Origin: Sphingomonas montanisoli
Lineage (GTDB): Bacteria > Pseudomonadota > Alphaproteobacteria > Sphingomonadales > Sphingomonadaceae
Assembly: GCF_008274695.1 (NCBI RefSeq)
Contig: NZ_VTOU01000003.1
Span: 983,263-1,047,262 of the forward strand
Direction of reading: 5' to 3'
Length of the DNA stretch: 64,000 nt
The translations under genes were made by a program, and so were the position numbers. Positions 36,202 to 43,662 of this stretch are shown here, piece after piece (position 1 is the stretch's first letter; each line of letters begins with the position of its first letter). The notes below the pieces were generated by a model. The model did not search any database. It was not told where the DNA came from and saw nothing but the letters and a program-made list of their open reading frames with translations.

Positions 36202-36440
36202 GACGGTGACTTGTCCTGGAGCATCGTGAGATGCGGACGGAAACGGTCGCCGTGATTGGCGAGGATCGTAACTGCCTTCAACTGCAGATCCGCGTTGCGG
36301 ATGATCTGGTCGGAGAGTGACACGATCGCATCGGCGCGCTGCGCCTCGGCTTCGATCTGCTCGGCCGTCATGCTTTCCTCGCCGAGCCGCTCCAGCTGGG
36401 CGAAGAGGTGATTGTTCAGATCGATAAGCTTGTTCTTCAT
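36198..36440 (-). CDS. Hypothetical phage protein, helical
   Basis: 80 residues, from ATG 36440 preceded by GGAAAG. Long amphipathic helices (LIDLNNHLFAQLERLGEE, AEQIEAEAQRADAIVSLSDQIIRNADLQLKAVTI) suggest a coiled coil. Similar short proteins near DUF1643 or HNH genes are seen in alphaproteobacterial phages. Function unknown. Overlaps both neighbours by four bases. Confidence 0.7.
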   Translation of the reverse strand: MKNKLIDLNNHLFAQLERLGEESMTAEQIEAEAQRADAIVSLSDQIIRNADLQLKAVTILANHGDRFRPHLTMLQDKSPS

Positions 36441-36940
36441 GCGGCTTTCCTTTCGGCGGTGCCGTCGCGCTGCGCGGCGAAGGCGAGTTGGAGGTCGATC
36501 GTGTCGGCGCGCAGGGTGAGGGCGCGGCAGATCACGAAGTTGCGGCGATCGGCGAAGCGCGAGATCCACCAGTGCATGGCGAGCAGCGCTTCGTGTCGAT
36601 CGGCGGCTAAGCGATCGTCGGGTGCTGCCTCGCGCTTGGCCTGGGCGCCCTTGATCGTGGTCGCCAGCTCGACGAGCAGATCGTCGCGGCCGATGTCATT
36701 GAACGCGTATAGCCAGCCCGCCTCGCCGAGGTCGGCCGCGCCCAGCCAGATCGCCTCGATCGCCTCCATCATGCGATAGCGTTGGGCGCGGACCTGTTCG
36801 GTCATCTTGCCGGCGTCGACCATCGCCGGCCACGCCCGCCGCCGCTCGTCGAGCATCCAGCGGGCGAACTCGGCGAACTCGGCGTGGAAGCCGTCGAGCG
36901 CATGGGCGGGCGCGTCCTGCGCGAAGGTGGGGGCGTTCAT
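36437..36940 (-). CDS. Hypothetical phage protein
   Basis: 167 residues, mostly alpha-helical, with an AEFARWMLDERRRAWPAMVDAGKMT segment and a second LLAMHWWISRFADRR helix. No domain recognised with confidence. It overlaps its neighbours by four bases on each side, so its expression depends on the leftward promoter behind the operators at 37720-37772. Confidence 0.7.
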   Translation of the reverse strand: MNAPTFAQDAPAHALDGFHAEFAEFARWMLDERRRAWPAMVDAGKMTEQVRAQRYRMMEAIEAIWLGAADLGEAGWLYAFNDIGRDDLLVELATTIKGAQAKREAAPDDRLAADRHEALLAMHWWISRFADRRNFVICRALTLRADTIDLQLAFAAQRDGTAERKAA

Positions 36941-37110
36941 GCGTCGCCCAGCACGCGGCGGGCGTGGACGAAGTTTTCGTATCCGGCTTGTTTAGCGGCG
37001 ACGTCGAGCGCGCGGGCGTGCTGAATGCCCTCCGCGCGCTTGATCGTCTTCGCCAAGCTCTTGATGCCGGGAATCGACATCGGCCTGCGATGCTTATAGT
37101 CGGCCGCCAT
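36937..37110 (-). CDS. Small hypothetical phage protein
   Basis: 57 residues, beginning MAADYKHRRPMSIPGIKSL and continuing with a helix pair (AKTIKRAEGIQHARALDVAAKQAGYENFVHARRVL). The His-xx-Ala-Leu and AGYENFxHA pattern resembles the short N-terminal helical unit of some plasmid and phage proteins, but I cannot name a family with confidence. It is coupled on both sides (ATGA overlaps), which supports that it is real despite its size. Confidence 0.65.
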   Translation of the reverse strand: MAADYKHRRPMSIPGIKSLAKTIKRAEGIQHARALDVAAKQAGYENFVHARRVLGDA

Positions 37111-37361
37111 CACGTCAGAGCCAGTTTGTGCTGACGCGCGGTCAGGATCGCGGCGCGCTGGGCGAGGTTGGAGGCGTGGCCGATCAGCTCGCCGAGATCC
37201 GCGCCCGTGACGCGGCTGTCGATCAGCTTGTCGACCATCGCTTTGGCCATCGTTGCGGCGCCGAGCTGGCCGACATGGCGGAACAGCGCTTCGCTGGTGC
37301 GCAAGCTGTCCAGCGCCTGACGGCGCCGGCAGGCCTCGATGGGCGGGTGTGCGGGGTTCAT
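37110..37361 (-). CDS. Hypothetical phage protein
   Basis: 83 residues from ATG 37361. Mainly helical, with an EALFRHVGQLGAATMAKAMVDKLID segment. No family recognised. Overlaps both neighbours by one to four bases in the leftward operon. Confidence 0.65.
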   Translation of the reverse strand: MNPAHPPIEACRRRQALDSLRTSEALFRHVGQLGAATMAKAMVDKLIDSRVTGADLGELIGHASNLAQRAAILTARQHKLALT

Positions 37362-37687
37362 ACCGCGCGCAGTGCGCGGATCAGCGCGCGGTCCCAGCAA
37401 TCCTCAAGCTGCTCGCCCGATACATCGGTGCGATAGACCATCATCTTGCGCGTCTTGGTCTGCTTGGTCGCCATCGCGTCGCGGAAGCCGTCGACGTTGA
37501 AGCGAACCGTCTCGCCGCAGGCGCTGGCGAACTTGGTGAAGTCGGAGAACAGGGTGGTTTCGGGCGTCCAGCCATGGGCGCTGCGCGCCCCCTCGGTGCG
37601 ACTGCGATACCATTCGTCGAAGAGGATCATCGGGTCGGTATTGGCAACGATCGGTGCGGGATCGTTGCGGAGAGATGGGCTGCGCAT
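37358..37687 (-). CDS. Hypothetical phage protein, first gene of leftward operon
   Basis: 109 residues from ATG 37687, which has a full GGAGG site 5 bases upstream (37693-37697). The frame is open to 37747, but earlier starts lack such a site and would place the 5' end inside the operators. The sequence has an ILFDEWYRSRTEGARSAHGW stretch and a charged C-terminus; no family recognised. Two repressor operators lie immediately upstream, so it is probably made early after induction. Confidence 0.7.
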   Translation of the reverse strand: MRSPSLRNDPAPIVANTDPMILFDEWYRSRTEGARSAHGWTPETTLFSDFTKFASACGETVRFNVDGFRDAMATKQTKTRKMMVYRTDVSGEQLEDCWDRALIRALRAV

Positions 37688-37719
37688 CGGTGCCTCCATT
37701 CGTGATTGAACGGCGCACT

Positions 37720-37772
37720 GTTGCGATAGTAGCAACCTACTCGTCAAGGAGTAAAATTGCTACTATCGCAAC
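37720..37772. promoter_or_regulatory. Left operator pair
   Basis: Two sites of the form TTGC-N7-GCAA at 37721-37735 and 37757-37771. They are exact reverse complements of each other over 16 bases, 36 bases apart centre to centre, and are shared with the operators at 38649-38712. They lie between the divergent starts at 37687 and 37842 and probably bind the phage repressor and Cro. Confidence 0.78.
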
Positions 37773-37841
37773 ATATTGGATCGGCGTTGATTTTTGTTCT
37801 CTTCTTGTTCCATTTTGTGTGTGGCGACTCGGAGGCTTCGC

Positions 37842-38042
37842 ATGAAAACGGCGGTGAGATGGTATCGGGCTATGCGTGGAAAATCGGCCTGTGGGCCGTG
37901 GAGAGGTGATCTCGGCGAAGCGAGGGGGGACGCTGCCGAGTTGGATCTCGGAGCCTATGACGAATGGGGTCAATGGTTCGACAGCGTGCCTGGATGGATA
38001 CAGGCGGCCTATGCGATCGAGGATGTCGAGGATGCGGCTTAG
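37842..38042 (+). CDS. Hypothetical protein between left operators and repressor
   Basis: 66 residues from ATG 37842, with GGAGG at 37831-37835. N-terminus MKTAVRWYRAMRGKSACGPW is basic, C-terminus acidic (DSVPGWIQAAYAIEDVEDAA). Rightward, converging on the repressor gene with a 4-base tail overlap. Function unknown. Its place, directly controlled by the left operators and next to the repressor, is where lysogenic accessory or antirepressor genes are often found. Confidence 0.6.
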   Translation: MKTAVRWYRAMRGKSACGPWRGDLGEARGDAAELDLGAYDEWGQWFDSVPGWIQAAYAIEDVEDAA

Positions 38043-38629
38043 CGCATCACTTTTGGAGGGCGTCCGGCATACCATTCCACGCGTCCGACAATTTGGAAGT
38101 CGCCCTCGTGGATCATGATGTCTTTATGCTTTGGGTTGGTCGAGCAGGGCACAAGGCGCGCCGGGTCAGCCTGAAACTGTTTGAACGTCGTCTCGCCTTC
38201 CGCGTTGAGAACGACGTAGTAGCGATCGGGATATAAGGCCCGATCGCTGGGGACGAAGACGACAATCCCCCCGTCGCCAATGACCTTATCCATCGAATCG
38301 CCGACAACCCGTAGTGCGACGGCGTCGCTGGGCATATCCTCCTCTGGCATGGGGATCGTCCCAAGAGGTTCTTGGATTGCCTCGCGCCAATTCCCGGCGG
38401 CTACGCTTCCGATCACCGGTATGCGCCGCGTGTCCATGGCTCCTGGCACGGACGCACGCTGATCTTCGCCGAGAAGGCGACGAATGATGTCCATCTCAGG
38501 TGCGGTAAAGCGGCGAGTTCCGTGCATCGCCTTGCTGACTTGGTCAGGCGTTAAGCCCAGCTCGTTCGCGAGCCGCACCTGCTTAATCCCTTGAGCCTTC
38601 ATGGCTTGTTTGATGCCGTCGATGTCCAT
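38039..38629 (-). CDS. LexA-like phage repressor (HTH plus S24 peptidase)
   Basis: 196 residues. The N-terminal HTH is GIKQVRLANELGLTPDQVSKAMHGTRRF (about 14-41). The C-terminal half is a LexA/CI-type self-cleaving domain: cleavage region VIGSVAAGNW with the Ala-Gly bond near residue 77, catalytic Ser in VVGDSMDKVIGDGG near residue 113, and catalytic Lys in GETTFKQF near residue 151. It should keep the prophage silent and be inactivated through RecA after DNA damage. ATG 38629 gives the normal HTH start; the open frame continues to 38704 across the operators. Confidence 0.93.
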   Translation of the reverse strand: MDIDGIKQAMKAQGIKQVRLANELGLTPDQVSKAMHGTRRFTAPEMDIIRRLLGEDQRASVPGAMDTRRIPVIGSVAAGNWREAIQEPLGTIPMPEEDMPSDAVALRVVGDSMDKVIGDGGIVVFVPSDRALYPDRYYVVLNAEGETTFKQFQADPARLVPCSTNPKHKDIMIHEGDFQIVGRVEWYAGRPPKVMR

Positions 38630-38648
38630 TGGCCCATGTTGCGGATGG

Positions 38649-38712
38649 CTGCGACTATCGCAATTTCTACTATGGCAACTTTTTGCTTGCAGTGATGTTG
38701 CCATTATCGCAA
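38649..38712. promoter_or_regulatory. Right operator triplet
   Basis: Three 15-base sites related to TTGC-N7-GCAA: 38649-38663 (first base C instead of T), 38664-38678 (third base T instead of G) and 38698-38712 (perfect). They lie between the divergent repressor and Cro-like genes, as OR1-3 of lambda. The unequal match suggests graded affinity, though the order cannot be assigned from sequence. Confidence 0.8.
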
Positions 38713-38722
38713 TAACACCGAC

Positions 38723-38974
38723 ATGGACGTTACCGACTTATCCGCCGCGATGCAGCTCTCAGCCGAACAGGCGGGTGTGTTCTTAGATGGCCTCGGTGGG
38801 ACCGTGGCCGTGTCTCGGCTGGCGTTCACCCCGGTGACGACCGTCCATGGTTGGCGCCGCGTCGGCATGTCCGAAGCGCGATTTGACCACGTTCGGTTGG
38901 CTGCAACCGCGCGCGGAAAGGGTGAGGAACTGGCGGCTGCGATGGCCGCCCTCGCCGATGGCGAGGCGGTATAG
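38723..38974 (+). CDS. Cro-like HTH protein
   Basis: 83 residues with a lambda-repressor-like HTH core: AGVFLDGLGGTVAVSRLAFTPVTTVHGWRRVGMSEARFDHVRLAA (about 17-61). Genes of this form opposite a CI-like repressor usually encode the Cro antagonist that starts lytic growth. No ribosome site is seen and the perfect operator ends 10 bases before the ATG, so the transcript is likely leaderless or nearly so. Confidence 0.8.
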   Translation: MDVTDLSAAMQLSAEQAGVFLDGLGGTVAVSRLAFTPVTTVHGWRRVGMSEARFDHVRLAATARGKGEELAAAMAALADGEAV

Positions 38975-38995
38975 ATGGGCGAGCCTCGCAATCCG

Positions 38996-39274
38996 TCAGC
39001 CGCGCTCCATTTTGGCGACAAGGTGTTCTGCATAGGCCCTACGAGCCTTAGCATCGACCCGACGGTTCCTCTCCCGACACCATTGCACCATGTCGGCAAC
39101 ATTCGGATTGGCTTTGACGACTTTAACGCCCTTACGCTCCATGCCGTAGATGACCGGGGTGACCGCGACGATGAACGCCTCAAAAGTGGGGTGGACCTCG
39201 TCGTCGCACGCATCCCGGAAGGCCGGATACTCTTCCTCGGATGGCCAGAGGATGGCCTGAACGACCAATGGCAT
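38996..39274 (-). CDS. Hypothetical protein antisense to the early operon
   Basis: 92 residues. ATG 39274 has an AAGGAGAAG ribosome site, and its sequence reads like a real protein (WPSEEEYPAFRDACDDEVHPTFEAF, then KVVKANPNVADMVQWCRERNRR). A frame on the other strand (38975-39367) is less convincing. No family named. It faces the early rightward genes, so it may be expressed from its own promoter in the lysogen. Confidence 0.65.
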   Translation of the reverse strand: MPLVVQAILWPSEEEYPAFRDACDDEVHPTFEAFIVAVTPVIYGMERKGVKVVKANPNVADMVQWCRERNRRVDAKARRAYAEHLVAKMERG

Positions 39275-39363
39275 GGTCTTCTCCTTTCAGTCGGTGATGG
39301 CACAGCGACTGTAGCCGACGCCGGGGGCGGGGCAACCGCTCCCGGCGGAGGGGCCGACCAGCC

Positions 39364-39768
39364 ATGACCTTTCCGGGGGGCTTCGACATGGGGGCGAACT
39401 TCGAGCTGAGCGTGGCCATGGCCGCGTGCGCGGTCGGCAGCATCGGCGCGGCGTTGTTCTGGCTGATGATGCTGGTCGACGGGCTGCTGTTCGAAGTTCG
39501 TCGCCAGTGGGGCGTTGGCGGCATGTGGGAGCGCGAAACCCGCGCCCACGCCGACGATCACGCTGCCGACAATGATCTGTCCCCTGTGCATGCCGGCTGG
39601 AATGCGGCCGAAACGATTGACCGCACCAGTGGGGAAATCACGGAATTCGCCACTGGAACCCGGATTACCGTCATGTGCGGGCAGCTGCCATGCGCCGTCC
39701 CGACCTCAGACCAACATCTCTGGCGGCGGATCGCGACCGTTCCCTACGGCCGAGGCGGTGACGCATGA
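39364..39768 (+). CDS. Hypothetical phage membrane protein
   Basis: 134 residues with one hydrophobic segment (about 15-45: SVAMAACAVGSIGAALFWLMMLVDGLL) and a hydrophilic remainder. Start ATG 39364 or 39388 (the latter better spaced from a G-run). It overlaps the CII-like gene by four bases. Function unknown. Confidence 0.6.
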   Translation: MTFPGGFDMGANFELSVAMAACAVGSIGAALFWLMMLVDGLLFEVRRQWGVGGMWERETRAHADDHAADNDLSPVHAGWNAAETIDRTSGEITEFATGTRITVMCGQLPCAVPTSDQHLWRRIATVPYGRGGDA

Positions 39769-40253
39769 TCGACGCGCTCGAACCTCGCAAACAGCGGCTC
39801 AAGAACGCTGTCGACGATCTCGTCGGCGCGGTTGGTGGTGCCGAGAAGGCGCCGCACTACACCCGTCTCAAGCGTCCGCAATCGTTCGGCGAATATGCGT
39901 CGATCGACCATCCCGATCGCTGGGCGCCGCTCGATGTCATCGCGGACCTTGAGCGCAACACCCGCCATCTGCCGGGCGCGCCGCACGTCACCCGCGTGAT
40001 GTGTGCCGAGGCGGGCGGCGCCTTCGTCAAGCTGCCCGACGGCGGGACGCCGGGCAGCTGCTTTCATCGCACGCTCGCCGAACTGACGATCGAATATGGG
40101 GAAGTGGCAGCGCACCTGATCGCCGCGCTCGGCGATGGCAAGCTGTGCGCGGATGACGTGAAGCAGCGCCGTCTGATCCCCGAAGTGGACGATGCCCTGG
40201 CGAAACTGGCGCAGCTGCGAATGCAGCTTGAGGCCGTCGAGCAGGGAGGCTGA
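39765..40253 (+). CDS. CII-like phage regulatory protein
   Basis: 162 residues. The N-terminal half resembles the Phage_CP76/CII type of regulators in alphaproteobacterial phages: RLKNAVDDLVGAVGGAEKAPHYTRL, then the WAPLDVIADLERNTRHLPGAPHVTRVM block. These act as transcription factors that steer lysis or lysogeny. The C-terminus (LAKLAQLRMQLEAVEQ) is a probable oligomerisation helix. Family placement is by pattern only. Confidence 0.6.
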   Translation: MIDALEPRKQRLKNAVDDLVGAVGGAEKAPHYTRLKRPQSFGEYASIDHPDRWAPLDVIADLERNTRHLPGAPHVTRVMCAEAGGAFVKLPDGGTPGSCFHRTLAELTIEYGEVAAHLIAALGDGKLCADDVKQRRLIPEVDDALAKLAQLRMQLEAVEQGG

Positions 40254-40255
40254 TC

Positions 40256-40783
40256 ATGGCGGGGGGCTATGCCATCACCAATCGCGGGCAGGATGCGCTG
40301 ATCGCGTGGCTGATCGCCGAACCGACGATGCGCGGTGTCGAGCTGAGTATGCGCTACGGCCATGGCGTCCGCGAGCTGATCCTCGGCAACGATCTGCCCG
40401 GCACGGTCGAGGCGCTGATTATCGAAAGCGTGACGCGCGGTGCCGTCCCCGTCGCGCTGTGGGAAATTCCGATCGAGGATGACGGTTGCCCCTTGTCATC
40501 CTCGCAGGGCGGCGGTGCGCCACCCCCAATGCCGGCATCCGACCCCGCCGGCACCATTAGCGCGCCGTCGCCCGCCCTTGCTCCATTGCCGGCCTATCTC
40601 GGCGAACGGGCGATCGGGCCGATAGTGGCCGTCGATCGGATCGGCGCGGTCGACCGGGTCGTGGCGGGCGGCTGGGCGCTGCGCTTTTCGGGTGTCGCGC
40701 TCGCGCTCGACGATGCGACGGCGGATGCCGCGTGCGTGGCGCTTGCCGCGAAGCTGGGCCGCTCGTTGGGAGCGCGGTTGTGA
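40256..40783 (+). CDS. Hypothetical phage protein
   Basis: 175 residues. The first ~65 (NRGQDALIAWLIAEPTMRGVELSMRYGHG...TVEALIIESVTRGAVPVALWEI) could be a small alpha/beta regulator fold; a proline-rich linker (about 80-110) and a second part (GPIVAVDRIGAVDRVVAGGWALRF) follow. No family recognised. It starts 2 bases after the CII-like gene and overlaps the next. Confidence 0.6.
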   Translation: MAGGYAITNRGQDALIAWLIAEPTMRGVELSMRYGHGVRELILGNDLPGTVEALIIESVTRGAVPVALWEIPIEDDGCPLSSSQGGGAPPPMPASDPAGTISAPSPALAPLPAYLGERAIGPIVAVDRIGAVDRVVAGGWALRFSGVALALDDATADAACVALAAKLGRSLGARL

Positions 40784-41367
40784 TGGCCGCGCACGCGCTG
40801 CCGCCGGCACTGGTCGCGGCGAACGATGCGTTGGAGCCGTGCGTCTATGGCGGCGGGATCGACGCGGCGGCGATGCCGGCCGGCGCGGTCGACGCGTGGG
40901 TGCGCAATGCGCAGCCGGGGGCAAAGACGATCTATGCGCGCGGGCATCTGCCGCGCTGGGCGAAGGGGCCGGCGATCGTGCGCGACTATGCCGCGATCCG
41001 GCTCGTCGCGCTGACGCAGACGCGCGGGGCGGACGGTATCTGCGAATATTGGGTCGAGCGGACATCGGCCGCCTTCGCCGAACTGCCGGGTCCGCCACCG
41101 CCGCCCCGGCCGCGTCGCGGCGATGACGAGGCGCAGCTGCTCGAACTGCTCGGCGAGATCGCGGAAGCTGGTCAGCCGTGCCCCAGCAATTTCGACCTCG
41201 CGCACGCGCTCGATATCTCCGGGCCGGATCGAGTGAAGTATCTGCTGCACTGCCTGCAACAGGCCAGCCACATCACGCGGGCGGCCAGCGATTGGGCGCC
41301 GGGCCGGATCGTCACGATCGTGGCGACGGGCAAGGCGACAACGGTCGCCGAAGGGGTGCGGCGGTGA
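40783..41367 (+). CDS. Hypothetical phage protein with C-terminal winged-helix-like region
   Basis: 194 residues from ATG 40783, which shares a base with the previous stop. N-terminal part has AWVRNAQPGAKTIYARGHLPRWAKGP; after a PGPPPPPRPRR linker the C-terminus (EIAEAGQPCPSNFDLAHALDISGPDRVKYLLHCLQQASHITR) looks like a winged helix. Possibly DNA-binding. No family named. Confidence 0.6.
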   Translation: MAAHALPPALVAANDALEPCVYGGGIDAAAMPAGAVDAWVRNAQPGAKTIYARGHLPRWAKGPAIVRDYAAIRLVALTQTRGADGICEYWVERTSAAFAELPGPPPPPRPRRGDDEAQLLELLGEIAEAGQPCPSNFDLAHALDISGPDRVKYLLHCLQQASHITRAASDWAPGRIVTIVATGKATTVAEGVRR

Positions 41368-41687
41368 CGATCGTCGCCATCTCCTGCGCGTGCTGCCCGG
41401 CCGAGGGCGAGGCGATCGAGCTGGTGAACCCACGCGAGGATCAGCTGCTCTACGGCTATCTACCGCTCGGCTGGCGGCTGGCGGAGGGCGATCGTTTGAT
41501 CTGCCCGGCCTGTTCGGTGCGGTTCGTCCACCTCTTCGAAGGCGTCAAGCCGGCGGTGCTGGCGCGGCTGGATCGGCACGGCCCGTCCGCACTGGGCGAG
41601 ATCGCGGCGATCGTCGGCGTGCCGATCGAGCATGCCCGCCGCTGGTGCGCCGAATGGGAACGGCAACAGGAAAGGACCGCGGCATAA
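41364..41687 (+). CDS. Hypothetical phage zinc-ribbon/HTH protein
   Basis: 107 residues, GTG start overlapping the previous stop. A CACC (about 8-11) and CPAC (about 48-51) pair can form a zinc ribbon; the C-terminal HGPSALGEIAAIVGVPIEHARRWCAEW is a HTH-like helix pair. Probably nucleic-acid binding. No family named. Confidence 0.65.
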   Translation: MTIVAISCACCPAEGEAIELVNPREDQLLYGYLPLGWRLAEGDRLICPACSVRFVHLFEGVKPAVLARLDRHGPSALGEIAAIVGVPIEHARRWCAEWERQQERTAA

Positions 41688-41914
41688 TGGCCGTGAAGAA
41701 TAGCGATGCGCCCCGGCGCGCGCGGATCGAGGAATTGCGCGCCCAGCGCTGGCGTAGCGAGGCCGAACAGGCCGAACTGAAACGGCTGATGATGGTGCAG
41801 CACACCTTTGAGTGGCGGCGCGGTGAACGCATCCGCCGCCTGCGGCTCGAGCTGGCTGAGCTGGAACAGCAGGCGGCAGCCGCGATGTCGCCGACCTTGA
41901 GGCTGGTCGCATGA
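41687..41914 (+). CDS. Hypothetical phage protein, coiled coil
   Basis: 75 residues from ATG 41687, sharing one base with the previous stop. Strongly charged, helical sequence (ARIEELRAQRWRSEAEQAELKRLMMVQHTFEWRRGE then LRLELAELEQQAAAAM). No family recognised. Confidence 0.6.
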   Translation: MAVKNSDAPRRARIEELRAQRWRSEAEQAELKRLMMVQHTFEWRRGERIRRLRLELAELEQQAAAAMSPTLRLVA

Positions 41915-42111
41915 AGCCGTGCCCGATCATTGAGGCGTGCGCCGCCTATCTCGAAACGCAGGCCGATGCCCGCAAGAGCGGGGCGGGCCTCGACGTGCCC
42001 TCGGCCGAAACCGACTTCGCTGCAATCCGGCTGCGCGCCGTCGCGGCCGATCTGCGCGCGGGGCTGCACCTGCCCGACAACCAAGGGGGACAAAATGAAA
42101 CTCACGATTGA
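41911..42111 (+). CDS. Hypothetical phage protein
   Basis: 66 residues, overlapping the previous gene by four bases and the beta-clamp gene by 17. Pattern PIIEACAAYLETQADAR...ETDFAAIRLRAVAADLRAGLHLP is helical. No function recognised. Confidence 0.6.
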   Translation: MKPCPIIEACAAYLETQADARKSGAGLDVPSAETDFAAIRLRAVAADLRAGLHLPDNQGGQNETHD

Positions 42112-43209
42112 GCGCGCCGCGATGCTCGCGGCGCTGGGGCGGGTGATGACCGTCGTCGAGGCGCGCAACACGATCCCGGTTCTGGCGAACGTGCTGCTCG
42201 AAGCGGGCAAGGACGTGCTGTCGATCACCGGCAGCGACCTCGACATCGAGATCATCGAGACGGCGAATGCCGATATCGCGACCAAGGGATCGATCACGGC
42301 GGCGCGCGGATGCTGCACGATGTCGTGCGCAAGATGCCCGACAAGTCCGCGATCACGCTCAAGGTCGAGCCGGGCGCGCGCAAGATGATCATCACGGCGG
42401 GGCGGGCGCGCTTCACCCTGCCGACTTTGCCTGCCGACGATTTCCCGACGCTGACGCTGGGCGAGCTGCCGACCAAGTTCGCGCTGTCGGTACCGATGCT
42501 CAAGATGGCGATCGACAGCACGCGCTTCGCGATCTCGACCGAAGAGACGCGCTATTATCTGAACGGGCTGTTCTGGCACGTCGACTCCGACTCCTGTCAG
42601 CTTAAGATCGCGGCGACCGACGGGCATCGGCTGGCGCGGGTCGCCGTGGATCTCCCCGAAGGCGCCGAGACGCTGATCGACATGATCGTGCCGCGCAAGG
42701 CGATCGGCGCGGTGCGCAAGATGCTCGACGAGGGCGGCGAACTGGTCGAGATCGGGGCATCGGCGACGAAGGTGCAATTCCACCTGGGCACGTCGGTGCT
42801 GACGGCGAAGCTGATCGACGGCACCTTCCCCGATTATACGCGCGTCATTCCGACCGGGAATGACAAGCTGCTGCTGATCGATCCGAAGGTGCTGGCCGAA
42901 GCGGCGGATCGCGTCGCGACGATCGCGAGCGACAAGACGAAGACGGTGAAGATGTCGCTCGAACGCGACAAGATCACGCTGACCGTCGCCAGCCCCGAAA
43001 ACGGGATGGCCGTCGAGGAAGTGCCGGCCGACTATGCGTCGGCCGCGTTCGATATCGGCTTCAACTCGCGCTACCTGCGCGACGCCCTCGCCCAGATCGA
43101 CGGCGATCTCGTCCAGATCCATCTGGCCGACGCGGCGGCGCCAGCCTTGCTCCTTGCTGACGGGGCAGACGGCGAAGCGCTCTACGTCGTCATGCCGATG
43201 CGGGTATGA
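42095..43209 (+). pseudogene. dnaN: Phage DNA polymerase III beta clamp, frameshifted
   Basis: The sequence from ATG 42095 encodes MKLTIERAAMLAALGRVMTVVEARNTIPVLANVLLEAG..., the start of a DnaN sliding clamp, up to about 42296. A second frame then carries ARMLHDVVRKMPD (codons from about 42305) to the end at 43209 (LADGADGEALYVVMPMRV). The change is one missing base in the GCGGCGCGCGG run at 42299-42309; with one base restored the product is 371 residues, normal for DnaN. The clamp holds polymerase on DNA. It may be a true mutation, a sequencing error or, less likely, a programmed shift. Ribosome site GGGGGA precedes the ATG. Confidence 0.82.
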
Positions 43210-43661
43210 CGATGAGCGGACTCACCGATCCAGTGGCCCTAGCCGCGCTAGCAGCTCGTATCGAACGCGGCCAGGTTCCGGCGCTGTCGATCAAGCAGCC
43301 ATATCCGCATCACATCTTTCACGATGGCAAAGATGTCGAGAACCGCGACTGGTTCATGAAGGTGCGGGGCTGGGCGATGGTCCATGCTGGCAAGTCGACC
43401 GACGAACTCGCCGATAGCCAGCTGCACCTTCCGCGCGGTGGCGTCGTGGGAATGATGCGAATCGACCACTGCGTCGAAACGGGGCGCACGGACTTCGAGA
43501 GCCCGTGGTTTTTCGGTCGCTACGGCTTCGTGATTGGAGCCTCCTTTCCGCTGCCGCTGATCCCATGCCGGGGCATGCTGGGCTTCTTTGATGTGCCGGT
43601 CGATGTGCGCGCCGCCGTTGCGCGATCGGTTGCCGAATACTTGATGAACAAGGAACGATAA
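43206..43661 (+). CDS. ASCH-domain protein
   Basis: 151 residues. ALSIKQPYPHHIFHDGKDVENRDWFMKVRGWAMVHAGKS (about 23-61) is the ASCH/PUA-like signature, a fold that binds RNA or modified nucleobases. The rest (GGVVGMMRIDHCVETG, PWFFGRYGFVI) fits the barrel. Phage ASCH proteins are often linked to modified nucleotides or RNA processing. It overlaps the clamp gene and lies 2 bases before ssb. Confidence 0.85.
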   Translation: MTMSGLTDPVALAALAARIERGQVPALSIKQPYPHHIFHDGKDVENRDWFMKVRGWAMVHAGKSTDELADSQLHLPRGGVVGMMRIDHCVETGRTDFESPWFFGRYGFVIGASFPLPLIPCRGMLGFFDVPVDVRAAVARSVAEYLMNKER

Positions 43662-43662
43662 A

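Noticed and set aside
38975..39367. Rightward reading frame of 130 codons after the Cro-like gene.
   Set aside because: It has no clear ribosome site and a composition unlike a folded protein; the opposite-strand gene at 38996-39274 is better supported.
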